Shown: positions 14,790-23,371, counted from the stretch's first letter. The stretch: 29,610 nt of DNA from CAZJWR01 sp964549765 (GCA_964549765.1 CAZJWR010000047.1:1-29610), one strand, 5' to 3'. Numbers and translations: made by a program. Notes: a model not told the origin generated them from the letters alone.

Positions 14790-15327
14790 GCAGGAAACGG
14801 TCGAGCCGGTCAAGCTGATTGCCGGTTTTCTCTATAGCCGGGATGACGTCTTCATGGAGGTTCTGGAAAAAATGGAAGCCAAATTCGGCCGGGTGGAATT
14901 CGAATCGGAGCGGTTACCGTTTTCTCACACCAATTATTACGAAAAGGAGATGGGCCCCGATCTGACGCGCTATTTTGCGTCTTTCGAGGAGCCGATGCCG
15001 CCGGATAAGCTGCGGCAATGCAAGCAGGCGACGGTTAAGCTGGAGCAGAGATATCTCGGGGAGGGCGGGGGACGACTGGTCAACATCGACCCCGGGCTAA
15101 TCGGCCTGGGCAATCTGGTGTTGGCATCGACCAAGGAATTCGCGCACCGGGTGTATCTGGGCGGAGGGATATACGCGGAAGTGTCGATGATCTATGAGGA
15201 TCGGACATTCCGGCCGCTCCCCTGGACTTATCCGGACTATCAGCGGGAGGAGACGATCCGATTTCTGAACCGGGTCCGGGAAAGTCTCAAAGAACACATT
15301 ATTCATTTGCGACAGAAAGAACAGTAG
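14782..15327 (+). CDS. DUF4416 family protein
   Basis: A 181-residue soluble protein of the DUF4416 family, known from many bacteria but without an established function. Recognisable features are the opening VKLIAGFLYSRDD, the central LPFSHTNYYEKEMG and RYFASFEEP, NIDPGLIGLGNLVLASTK, and the C-terminal RPLPWTYPDYQ. Length matches the family. Its start overlaps the QueG-like gene by 8 nt, so the two are probably translated together, and murA follows after 57 bp. The conserved NIDPG and aromatic residues suggest an enzyme, but no reaction can be assigned from sequence. Confidence 0.85.
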   Translation: MLKQETVEPVKLIAGFLYSRDDVFMEVLEKMEAKFGRVEFESERLPFSHTNYYEKEMGPDLTRYFASFEEPMPPDKLRQCKQATVKLEQRYLGEGGGRLVNIDPGLIGLGNLVLASTKEFAHRVYLGGGIYAEVSMIYEDRTFRPLPWTYPDYQREETIRFLNRVRESLKEHIIHLRQKEQ

Positions 15328-15384
15328 ACCTCATCCCGGCGGGTCATAACCGGGTATAAACCATTAGAATGAGAATGAGGCGGC

Positions 15385-16647
15385 ATGGATAAATTCGTGA
15401 TTCGCGGAGGGAAGAGACTCTCCGGTCGGGTCGGCGTGGAAGGATCCAAAAACGCGGCGCTGCCGATAATCGCCGGCGCCCTGCTTATCTCCAAGGGCGA
15501 AACCACCCTGCATAACGTCCCGCCGCTACGGGACATCAACACCATCAAGGCCATGCTCGAACACGTCGGCGCCAAGGTGTCGTTCGACGAGACCGCCCGG
15601 ACGATGACGATCATCGCCGAGGAGTTGACCGAAAATACCGCGCCGTATGAATTGATGAGCAAGATGCGGGCGTCGTTTCTGGTGCTTGGCCCGATTTTGC
15701 AGCGGATGGGCGAGGCCATGATTTCGCTGCCGGGCGGATGCGCACTGGGGCCGCGCCCGGTCAATTATCATATCACCGGTTTCAAGACTCTGGGAGCGGA
15801 GATTACCGAGAAAAAGGGGTATATCGTCGCCAAGGCGAAGCAATTGAAAGGGGCCTCGGTGTATTTCGACCGCCCCAGCCATACCGGCACCGAGAATCTG
15901 ATGTACGGGGCGGTATTCGCCAAGGGGACAACGCGGATAATTAACGCCGCCTGCGACCCGGAAGTCGTCGATCTTGCCAAATTTATGAACAAAGCCGGGG
16001 CCAAAATCATCGGGGCCGGAACACCGATGATCACCATCGAGGGCGTCAGCCGCCTGAAAGCCGTCGAATACGATATTATGGGCGACCGCCTCGAGGCCGG
16101 GACGTTGCTACTGTCGGGTATGGCCGCGGGCGGGACGATCGAAGTCACCGGAGCGGAAACTTCTCACCTCGAACTGGTGTTGAAAAAAATAGGCGAAGCC
16201 GGCGGCGAGATTTCGATATCGACCCGGGGGATTAAGGTCCGGGGATCGAAGAAAATATCGCCGGTGGACGTGGTGACGTTTCCCTATCCCGGTTTCCCCA
16301 CCGATCTGCAGGCCTGTATCATGGCGCTTGTGTCGTCGGCGCAGGGCATCAGCAGAATCCGAGAAACGGTCTTTGAAAAGCGATTTACCCATGTCATGGA
16401 GCTTCGCCGGCTGGGGGCGGATATTTCCGTGGCCGCCAACGAAGCGACTATCAACGGCGTTAAACGGTTGGACGGGGCGTCGGTTATGACGTCGGATATC
16501 CGGGCCGGGGCGGGTCTGGTGATCGCGGGTCTGGCGGCAGTGGGCAAAACCGAGGTTCTGCGCGTCTATCATATAGACCGCGGCTACGTCAGGCTGGAGG
16601 AAAAGCTTTCGGCGCTGGGAGCCGATATAAAGAGAATGACCGCCTGA
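15385..16647 (+). CDS. murA: UDP-N-acetylglucosamine 1-carboxyvinyltransferase (MurA)
   Basis: A 420-residue enzyme that transfers enolpyruvate from phosphoenolpyruvate to UDP-GlcNAc, the first committed step of peptidoglycan synthesis in the cytoplasm. Length equals that of typical MurA. The substrate-binding Lys lies in GVEGSKNAALP (about residue 22), and the catalytic loop SLPGGCALGPRPV carries Cys119, equivalent to E. coli Cys115 and the target of fosfomycin, so the enzyme should be fosfomycin-sensitive at this position. A GAGG motif precedes the ATG. It lies 57 bp after the DUF4416 gene and 17 bp before the large surface protein gene, consistent with one operon. Confidence 0.97.
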   Translation: MDKFVIRGGKRLSGRVGVEGSKNAALPIIAGALLISKGETTLHNVPPLRDINTIKAMLEHVGAKVSFDETARTMTIIAEELTENTAPYELMSKMRASFLVLGPILQRMGEAMISLPGGCALGPRPVNYHITGFKTLGAEITEKKGYIVAKAKQLKGASVYFDRPSHTGTENLMYGAVFAKGTTRIINAACDPEVVDLAKFMNKAGAKIIGAGTPMITIEGVSRLKAVEYDIMGDRLEAGTLLLSGMAAGGTIEVTGAETSHLELVLKKIGEAGGEISISTRGIKVRGSKKISPVDVVTFPYPGFPTDLQACIMALVSSAQGISRIRETVFEKRFTHVMELRRLGADISVAANEATINGVKRLDGASVMTSDIRAGAGLVIAGLAAVGKTEVLRVYHIDRGYVRLEEKLSALGADIKRMTA

Positions 16648-16664
16648 TCGATAGGGAGTACAAT

Positions 16665-19600
16665 ATGAAGAAAATCCTGATGATCGCCGGGTTGATGCTG
16701 ATTGTTTTGGCGGCGTCGGGCTCGGCCCAGGAAACCGTTTTCGGAAAAAACAAAGTTCAATATCGACAATTCGATTGGGAATACATTCAGACCGAGCATT
16801 TCGATATTTACTTCTATGACAATGCCTACGACCTGGCCCTCTTCAGCGCCGACGAGCTGGAACACGCCTATTCGATTGTCACCGAACAATTGAAATACTA
16901 CGTCGGACGACGGATTCCGGTTTTCGTCTATAATTCGCAGAATGATTTCCTCCAGACCAATATCATCTGGGACGCGTTAAGCGAGGGGACGCAGGGCTTC
17001 ACCGAGGTTTTCAAAAATCGCATGGTCGTACATTTCATGGGCTCGTACGAGGAATTCCGCCATCTTCTGCATCATGAACTGACCCACGCCGTGATCTATG
17101 ATCTCCTGTACGGCCAATTTTTCAAATCATTGCTGTCCCGCCGCCAGCTTTTCACACAGCCGTTGTGGTTTGCTGAGGGATTCGCGGAGTATTCATCCAA
17201 CGGCGGCTGGACCATCGACGCCGACATGATGGTTCGCGACGCTACCATCAACAGCTATCTGCGCCCGCCGGGCATGATGGGATTTCTGGCCTACAGCGAA
17301 GGATTTGCGATGGTTAAATATCTCGTCGACACGTACGGCATCGACAAGGTCAGCGAGATTCTGCATCGCGCCAAAAACCTGACGACCATGGATAAGGCGC
17401 TGCAATCGACCATCGGCATGAATTCGGAAAAGCTGTACGAAAAATTCGCGATGGAGATGAAGAAACGGTACTGGCCCGATATTTCGACCCGCGAAGAGCC
17501 GGGCGATATCGCCAAACAGCTCACCAATCACGAAAAGGACGGTTCGAACTACAACGAAAAGCCGGTCTTTTCCCCCACCGGGCAGCAGATCGCCATGTTC
17601 TCCAACCGATCCGGATACGCCGAAATTTACCTGATATCGGCCATCGACGGACGGGTGCTCGCGCGGCTGGTCAAAGGCGAGCGCAGCTCCGACCTCGAAT
17701 CGCTGCACTGGTACACGTCGGGAATGTCGTTTTCACCGGACGGCAAGGACCTGGTGTTTGTCGCCAAGTCGGGCGGCGAGGACGCCCTGAATTTTCTGCA
17801 CCTCGAGGACAAAGACATCTACCTCCGTAAAAAGTTCGGACTCAAATCGATCATCTCCCCGGCCTGGTCGCCGACCGGCGACAAAATAGCCTTTACGGCC
17901 CTGGCCGGGCCGCAGCGGAATCTATATGTCTATACGATCTCAACCGACAGCCTCACGCAACTGACGGCCGATCGGTACGACGACGTCGACGTAAGCTGGT
18001 TTCCCGACGGGACGCATATCGTGTTCGCATCGGATCGACCGCATCCCGACAATCCGGATGTCATCGACACCGGCCAGTTCATACTCGGGACATACAATCT
18101 TCATGAAATGGATGTCATCACCGCCGAGGTGACGCCGCTCGACGTGGGACCGGGATCGAACACGGAGCCGTCGGTATCGCCCGAGGGCGACCGGCTGGCA
18201 TTTGTATCGAGCCGCAACGGTATCAACAATATCTTTATTTGCTATATCGATTCCGCCCGCGTGCTGCCGGTCACCGATATCATCACCGAGGCCAAATCGC
18301 CGACGTGGTCGCCGGACGGCGATATGATCGCCTTCTCGACCTTTCTCAAAGGCGGCTACGACATTTATCTGATTAAGGATCTAAAACCGCAGGGCACGAA
18401 CGGTGTCCTGACGCCGACCGATTTCGCGCTCGGCAAATACGATACGAAGTATGATTGGGCGCGACTGGGTGAGCCGCGAGAGATCGATTCCGAGGCGACG
18501 TCCGACAGTGTATTGTCGGCCAATCTGCCGCGGTGTGATCCGGATTTTCCCATGATCGGTTCGGGAGCGCGGCCGTTGTGGAACAGGCCGGAATACCCGA
18601 ACAAGGAAACACCGGCGCCGACATCAGAGGCGGATACTACCGCCGCCGATACTACGGCGATGGTGCAACAGACGGGCGAAGCGGCATCCGATACGGCTGC
18701 CGTGAGTGATACGGCTACGGCTAAGACAAACGCGGACGGTGAAGATGACCGGTATGTGTACAACGCTCCGGTCGACAGTGAATCGGTGTTCGCCGAGGAA
18801 GGCGACCTCACCACGGAGGAGGGCGGGGTGCATCATCGAAGGCAGGCGGTAGACAGCCTGGCCAACGATACGCTCGATAATAGACTGCCCAACGGCGAAT
18901 ACAAGGTGCGGCCATATAAGACCAAATTCACTCCTGATATCATCGCCGGAGGGTTACAGTACGACTCCTTCTTCGGTTTTCGGGGGCAATCGGTATTCGC
19001 GTTTTCCGATTATCTCGGAAATCAGCATATCATCATCGCCACCGACCTGGTCAATACCATCGATCAATCCAACATCCAGGTATTCTACTACTACAACAAG
19101 CTGCGGGTCGATTTCGGCGTCGGATTGTTCCATACCAAGAATTATTACATCAACGCCAGCGACAATCTCTTCTCGGATCGTTTCTACGGCGTCCTGGGCA
19201 ACATCTCCTGGCCGCGATCGAGATTCACCCGGTTCGAGCTCAACGGCGGGACGTTCTTTATCGACCGCAAATTTTATGATGATCCGTCGCTTTTGGTCAA
19301 CAATCGCAACGTCCGGGTATCCCTCGGGACTCTGAGTTGGATTCATGATACGGTTTTGTGGGGCATCACCGGGCCGATGAGCGGGCGGCGTTTCCGTTTG
19401 GCGGTTGAGGGCGCGACACCGGTTTTCGGCGACGAAGCGATTGACTACGTCGCGTACGAATTCGATTACCGTCAATACTTCCGCATCGGGCGGTCATTCT
19501 CGCTGGCTTGGCGCGGTTCCGGCGGATACAGTGACGGCGGCGATCCCAAGACGTATTATCTCGGCGGCAGCACCAACAAGATCGGCACGATCAGCGTCGG

Positions 19601-20009
19601 CAACGACGTATATGAGGTCAAGAATCTCTATTTTTCCAGCGTGGTCACGCCGCTTCGCGGATACGATTACTATGAATTGGCCGGGACGCGGTATGCCGTA
19701 TCCAACCTGGAATTCCGTTTCCCCTTCATCGACTATTTCCAGATGCATTTTCCGCTCAAGCTGGGGCTGGGATATGTCACCGGTTCCATCTTCCTCGACA
19801 TCGGCGCCGCCTGGAGCAAGAACGACGACTTCAAAGGCGCGACGTCAAAGGGGGGTTCGCGGCTTCTGGGCATCAAGTCGGGATTCGGATTCGGCACACA
19901 GGCTAATCTGGGCTTTTTGATTCTGCGATACGATCTGGCCTGGCGTACCGATTATCATACCGTGGCTCCCCACACCAAGAGTTATTTCTCGCTGGGGGCA
20001 ACGTTCTAA
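16665..20009 (+). CDS. Exported zinc-peptidase / TolB-propeller / outer-membrane beta-barrel fusion
   Basis: A 1114-residue protein with a signal peptide at 1-21. Residues about 35-275 resemble gluzincin peptidases of the MA clan: HHELTHA gives His137, Glu138 and His141, and WFAEGFAEY gives Glu171 as a likely third zinc ligand. Residues about 290-590 hold six PD40/TolB-type propeller repeats (FSPTGQQIAMFSNRSG, WSPTGDKIAFTA, WSPDGDMIAFST). A Thr/Ala/Asp-rich linker (about 640-720) is followed by a beta-rich C-terminal domain (about 745-1114) like the BamA/D15 surface antigen barrel, ending SLGATF with the terminal Phe of outer-membrane barrels. GGGAG lies 6 nt before the ATG. It follows murA by 17 bp. 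The inferred role is an outer-membrane-anchored protease or protein-processing factor; the substrate is unknown. Confidence 0.88.
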   Translation: MKKILMIAGLMLIVLAASGSAQETVFGKNKVQYRQFDWEYIQTEHFDIYFYDNAYDLALFSADELEHAYSIVTEQLKYYVGRRIPVFVYNSQNDFLQTNIIWDALSEGTQGFTEVFKNRMVVHFMGSYEEFRHLLHHELTHAVIYDLLYGQFFKSLLSRRQLFTQPLWFAEGFAEYSSNGGWTIDADMMVRDATINSYLRPPGMMGFLAYSEGFAMVKYLVDTYGIDKVSEILHRAKNLTTMDKALQSTIGMNSEKLYEKFAMEMKKRYWPDISTREEPGDIAKQLTNHEKDGSNYNEKPVFSPTGQQIAMFSNRSGYAEIYLISAIDGRVLARLVKGERSSDLESLHWYTSGMSFSPDGKDLVFVAKSGGEDALNFLHLEDKDIYLRKKFGLKSIISPAWSPTGDKIAFTALAGPQRNLYVYTISTDSLTQLTADRYDDVDVSWFPDGTHIVFASDRPHPDNPDVIDTGQFILGTYNLHEMDVITAEVTPLDVGPGSNTEPSVSPEGDRLAFVSSRNGINNIFICYIDSARVLPVTDIITEAKSPTWSPDGDMIAFSTFLKGGYDIYLIKDLKPQGTNGVLTPTDFALGKYDTKYDWARLGEPREIDSEATSDSVLSANLPRCDPDFPMIGSGARPLWNRPEYPNKETPAPTSEADTTAADTTAMVQQTGEAASDTAAVSDTATAKTNADGEDDRYVYNAPVDSESVFAEEGDLTTEEGGVHHRRQAVDSLANDTLDNRLPNGEYKVRPYKTKFTPDIIAGGLQYDSFFGFRGQSVFAFSDYLGNQHIIIATDLVNTIDQSNIQVFYYYNKLRVDFGVGLFHTKNYYINASDNLFSDRFYGVLGNISWPRSRFTRFELNGGTFFIDRKFYDDPSLLVNNRNVRVSLGTLSWIHDTVLWGITGPMSGRRFRLAVEGATPVFGDEAIDYVAYEFDYRQYFRIGRSFSLAWRGSGGYSDGGDPKTYYLGGSTNKIGTISVGNDVYEVKNLYFSSVVTPLRGYDYYELAGTRYAVSNLEFRFPFIDYFQMHFPLKLGLGYVTGSIFLDIGAAWSKNDDFKGATSKGGSRLLGIKSGFGFGTQANLGFLILRYDLAWRTDYHTVAPHTKSYFSLGATF

Positions 20010-20040
20010 CTTGGTTTCGGATAAAGGACATTCGTTATGC

Positions 20041-20071
20041 AAAAAGGCCCGCACATGTTGCGGGCCTTTTT
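20041..20071. terminator. Bidirectional rho-independent terminator
   Basis: AAAAAGGCCCGCA (20041-20053) and its exact complement (20059-20071) form a 13-bp stem with a CATGT loop and T-runs in both directions. It ends the rightward murA cluster and the leftward basic-protein gene. Confidence 0.93.
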
Positions 20072-20099
20072 GGTAAGGATTCTGTGGGGCGCAGAACGA

Positions 20100-20453
20100 T
20101 TACCAGCGGGTTTTTCTGCGCGTCGTGATCCGCTTGGGAGCGGCTTTTCTCGGGGCTGCCTTCTTAAGCGACAGCGCCACCGCTTTCGAACGGACCGAAC
20201 TGAGCGTACGATTCAACTTGTCGGCGATGCTGTTCGTCGGCGTGTTCTTGTACGACGTCCGCAGATACTTCACTTCCGCAGCCGTCCACTCTTTACCGCC
20301 TTTGCCGCGCGCTCTTTTGGTTTTGCGCACCGGCTTGGCCGACGTCCGCTTGGATGCGCCCATGCGCATAGTCCGGCGCGACGACGGTTTGGTCGCCCTT
20401 TTCACCGGACGCTTCTTGGCGGAAGCGGTTTTCCGTCTGGTGGTTTTTTTCAC
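20100..20453 (-). CDS. Very basic SANT/Myb-like DNA-binding protein, histone H1-like tails
   Basis: A 117-residue protein in which 41 residues (35%) are Lys or Arg. Residues 1-54 are a disordered basic tail with TTRRKTASAKKR-type repeats. Residues about 55-97 (EWTAAEVKYLR, SIADKLNRTLSSVRSKA) form a SANT/Myb-like three-helix unit, and residues 98-117 are a second basic tail. The layout resembles histone H1-like nucleoid proteins of bacteria, joined to a sequence-reading domain. It probably binds and compacts DNA or regulates transcription. The start is GTG, supported by AGGAG 8 nt upstream. It is monocistronic, tail to tail with the murA cluster, and shares the terminator at 20041-20071. Upstream lie the 22-bp repeat and a long palindrome. 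Confidence 0.82.
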   Translation of the reverse strand: MKKTTRRKTASAKKRPVKRATKPSSRRTMRMGASKRTSAKPVRKTKRARGKGGKEWTAAEVKYLRTSYKNTPTNSIADKLNRTLSSVRSKAVALSLKKAAPRKAAPKRITTRRKTRW

Positions 20454-20502
20454 GAGAAACTCTCCTACATGCGATCACAGTTTGTGTGGTGAACTGCAAT
20501 CA

Positions 20503-20524
20503 TGGTTAATGGTGTGTGAACTCT
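20503..20524. repeat. 22-bp exact repeat, copy 1
   Basis: Identical to 29466-29487 over 22 bases (core TTAATGGTGTGTGAAC). It lies 50-71 bp upstream of the basic-protein start codon, in the opposite orientation to that gene. A weaker local echo (GTGTGGTGAACTGC) precedes it at 20484-20497. Confidence 0.7.
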
Positions 20525-20714
20525 CTGTCTCTAGCCGAAAAAAGGCAAATTTCCCGTCGATGTCAACAGAAAAAACACTCTCGACGCGACATTTTCCCTC
20601 GGCATCATCGCATAACCTCATCATCCAAAACGTTCATAGTACTGCATACAATACGCATTTATGATGCAACATGATACATTTTTTATGCTGTCGATGGTGG
20701 TGATGAGCGGGGTC

Positions 20715-20760
20715 ACATGCATGATCATCGATAGGCGTCAAGTTCGATGATCATGCATGT
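20715..20760. repeat. Perfect inverted repeat, 17-bp arms, 12-nt loop
   Basis: The arm at 20715-20731 (contains ATGCATGATCATCGA) is the exact complement of 20744-20760. It begins 19 bp after the Lon-like stop codon. There is no T-run on either side, so it is not a standard terminator. It could end or stabilise the Lon-like mRNA, or be an operator. Confidence 0.7.
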
Positions 20761-20779
20761 ATTGTCGTGACTGGCCGAT

Positions 20780-23215
20780 CTACCGGGCTTTGTATCCGAT
20801 ATAATCCCGCCAGATATCGGCCAGTTCGCCCAGCTTCCGATCAGCCAGATAATTGATCGTTCCCTCGGGGAAGGAGCCGTCGTCGCTCATCTCCCCCGCC
20901 GGCACGCCGGTCAGCAGTTCTAGCCCTTCGTCGATGTGGGAGACCGAATAGAGATGGAATTTACCGTCATTGACGGCATCGATGACTTCCTGTTTGAGCA
21001 TCAAATCCGGCAGGTTTTGTTTGGGAATGAGCACGCCCTGTTCGCCGGTCAGGCCGTTGATCATGCACACGTCGAAGTATCCCTCGATCTTCTGATTGAC
21101 GCCGCCGATGGGCTGCACCTCGCCCTTCTGGTTGACCGATCCGGTGACGGCCAGGGCCTGGTTGATCGGTTTGCCCGACAGGGCCGACAACAATGCATAC
21201 ACTTCCGTTGACGAGGCCGAATCGCCGTCGACGCCGGAGTATGATTGTTCGAAGCAGAGAGATGCGGAGAACACCAGCGGCCGGCGCCGCCCGAACCGGT
21301 TGCGCATAAAGCCGCTCAGGATGAGGACGCCCTTGTTGTAGATGTTTCCCGACATGGCCGCCTCGCGTTCGATATTGATGACGCCGTCGGCGCCGGGGGA
21401 CAATGATGCGGTGATGCGGGTGGGACGCCCGAAACTATATTCACCGAGATCGTACACCGACAGACCGTTGATCTGTCCGACCGTGTATCCGCTGACATCG
21501 ATAAGATACAAATCGCGTTCGTAGAGATCCTGTATCTTGGTTTCGATCAGGTTGACGCGGTTTTTCTGCATGATCTCGGTGCGCCGGACGATGTCGCGGT
21601 CGACGGTTCGTTTCTGTTCCTTCTGCGCCAGCCAGGCTGATTCCCGTATCAAATCGGCGATCCCGGTGAATCTGGTCGAGAGGCGGTCCTTGCGGCCCGA
21701 GAGTTTGACGCCGTATTCCACCACCGCCGCCAGGCCGGTGTTGTCGAACGGCAGCAGTTTGTCCTCGTCCGAAATTTTCTTGATAAACTGCGAATACTGG
21801 CCGACGCCGGTCTCGTCGTTCTTCATGACGTTATCGAATTCGGCCTTGATCTTGAATATCTTCTTGAATTCGTCGTCGGCGCGGTAGAGAATCTCATACA
21901 CGCGGGGGTCGCCGATCAGCACGACTTTGACGTCGAGCGCGATGGGATCGGGCTTGATGCCGGTGCCGCCCCATTGAAAGGGATCGACGCTGGCGACGCG
22001 CAATTCACCCGACCGTAAGGTCCGTTTCAACGTCGGCCAGACATATGGCTCCTGAAAAAGATCGACGGCGTGAATCACCAGGTATCCGCCGTTGGCCTTG
22101 AGGATGGAGCCGCCCCGAATGCGGGTGAAATCGGTGTGCCAGCCGGTGGCGGGATCGAAGAGACGCTCGATCGAACCGAAAAGATTTTTATACGTGGGGA
22201 AATCCTCGACGACGATCGGTCGTTCCTTCGCATCGGCATTGTCCACGAGCAGATTTACCGTGAACTGGGTGAAGAATGCCCGCGACCGGTTGGGGCCTTC
22301 GAGATGATTGCCGTCGTCGTCCGATCCCCGGAATATTCCGAGATTATCCGTCAAAACCTGGGCCACCTGGTCCAAATACTCCTGCGTCTTTTCGTCATCA
22401 TAGATATTCTTGAGGGTTTCTATTTTGTCGTTGATGAGCGGCACAACCATGGACATATCCAGCCGGCTGAGTTCATTCTCCAGATCGGCCGAAATCCTCT
22501 TGCTGGTGCTGGATGTCGCTTGCATCTCCTTGTACAGCTCGTCGTAATCTCGTTTCATCCGTTCGTAATCCTCTGCCGACGTCTTGCCCTCTTCGACATT
22601 CTTCTCCAATTGCCCCATGGGCACAGGTTCGTCGTTGATGAGCGGCTGGAGATCGGGCCGAACGGCCGGGCCATACTGGAGCTGGACGATGACGAATCCG
22701 TGCTCCTTCAACTTTTTTTCAAATTCCTTGAACAGGTCTTTCTGGCGCGTTTCGAACTCCTTGATGATGCGATCACGGCGTTCGCGATAGTTCTCTCCGG
22801 AAAAAATTTTGGGGATGACGGTGCGCAGTGATTCGATCAGGTACGACATCGCCTTTTTGAATGCGCGCCCCTCCCCGGCTTTGAAATACAGGATGCGGGG
22901 CGATTCGGTCGCCTTGAAATTATTGACAACGCCGACGTCGGTCAGCTGCGGCTTTTCTTCCTTGCCGCGGGCCTCCTCCAGCAGCAATTTGACAGCAGTC
23001 GTCCGGCCGGTTCCGGGAGAGCCGGTGACGAAAATGTTGTACCCGTTCGAATGGATATCCAGGCCCAATTCGACGGCCGATAGGGCGCGGTCCTGACCGA
23101 TGATGCCGCAACATGGATCGATATTTTGGAAAGCGTTTTCGGGGTACTTGCCTTCGTCGAGCAGGTACTGTAATTTGTCGACGGGAATCTCGAGTCTCTG
23201 CTTCATATCCGACAT
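20780..23215 (-). CDS. Lon-like ATP-dependent protease (S16 family, AAA_32 type)
   Basis: An 811-residue cytosolic protease of the LonB/LonC-like group. The N-terminal ATPase part has the nucleotide loop GSPGTGRTT (about 81-89), in which Arg replaces the usual Walker A Lys. A long coiled helical insert (about 140-290) follows, then the second half of the AAA core (GGSILKANGGYLVIH, SARFTGIADLIRESAWLA-like sensor region). The C-terminal Lon protease domain has the catalytic dyad Ser666 (GVDGDSASS) and Lys709 (GGVNQKIEGYFD), 43 residues apart as in E. coli Lon. There is no Lon N-terminal substrate domain. The start has GGAGG 7 nt upstream. It has its own promoter at 23242-23269, so it is probably separate from the hem genes, and likely works in protein quality control. 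Confidence 0.92.
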   Translation of the reverse strand: MSDMKQRLEIPVDKLQYLLDEGKYPENAFQNIDPCCGIIGQDRALSAVELGLDIHSNGYNIFVTGSPGTGRTTAVKLLLEEARGKEEKPQLTDVGVVNNFKATESPRILYFKAGEGRAFKKAMSYLIESLRTVIPKIFSGENYRERRDRIIKEFETRQKDLFKEFEKKLKEHGFVIVQLQYGPAVRPDLQPLINDEPVPMGQLEKNVEEGKTSAEDYERMKRDYDELYKEMQATSSTSKRISADLENELSRLDMSMVVPLINDKIETLKNIYDDEKTQEYLDQVAQVLTDNLGIFRGSDDDGNHLEGPNRSRAFFTQFTVNLLVDNADAKERPIVVEDFPTYKNLFGSIERLFDPATGWHTDFTRIRGGSILKANGGYLVIHAVDLFQEPYVWPTLKRTLRSGELRVASVDPFQWGGTGIKPDPIALDVKVVLIGDPRVYEILYRADDEFKKIFKIKAEFDNVMKNDETGVGQYSQFIKKISDEDKLLPFDNTGLAAVVEYGVKLSGRKDRLSTRFTGIADLIRESAWLAQKEQKRTVDRDIVRRTEIMQKNRVNLIETKIQDLYERDLYLIDVSGYTVGQINGLSVYDLGEYSFGRPTRITASLSPGADGVINIEREAAMSGNIYNKGVLILSGFMRNRFGRRRPLVFSASLCFEQSYSGVDGDSASSTEVYALLSALSGKPINQALAVTGSVNQKGEVQPIGGVNQKIEGYFDVCMINGLTGEQGVLIPKQNLPDLMLKQEVIDAVNDGKFHLYSVSHIDEGLELLTGVPAGEMSDDGSFPEGTINYLADRKLGELADIWRDYIGYKAR

Positions 23216-23241
23216 ATTGGTATCCTCCAGACTTGGTACGG

Positions 23242-23269
23242 AATATATACGATCCGTCGCAAAAGTAAA
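23242..23269 (-). promoter_or_regulatory. Candidate sigma70 promoter for the Lon-like gene
   Basis: On the minus strand, TTTACT (complement of 23264-23269), a 16-bp spacer and TATATT (complement of 23242-23247). The predicted leader is about 20 nt and contains the Shine-Dalgarno site. The -35 box overlaps the hem terminator. Confidence 0.5.
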
Positions 23270-23287
23270 GGCCCACTGGACCTTTTT
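23261..23287. terminator. Terminator after the hem cluster
   Basis: On the minus strand, AAAGGTCC and GGGCCTTT pair over 8 bp with one G-U, with an AGT loop and an ACTTTT tail. It lies about 85 bp after the hemY stop. Five T residues follow the stem on the plus strand, so it may act both ways. Confidence 0.7.
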
Positions 23288-23371
23288 CGTTACCTTCTCA
23301 GGGTTTCAGCGGAAGCGGCATGCTCTGACCGGGAATGAAATCGGGAGATGATTGAATGTCGATGAGGCCAC

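Larger units (their letters stand above)
20454..20779. other. Intergenic region between the Lon-like gene and the basic-protein gene
   Basis: No gene. It contains the 22-bp repeat copy (20503-20524), a TTGACA on the minus strand (complement of 20561-20566) without a good -10 at normal spacing, AT-rich sequence around 20640-20690, and the 17-bp-arm palindrome (20715-20760). Confidence 0.5.

Noticed and set aside
13941..14813. Minus-strand open frame opposite the QueG-like gene
   Set aside because: The plus strand encodes clear iron-sulfur Cys motifs; the antisense frame has none.
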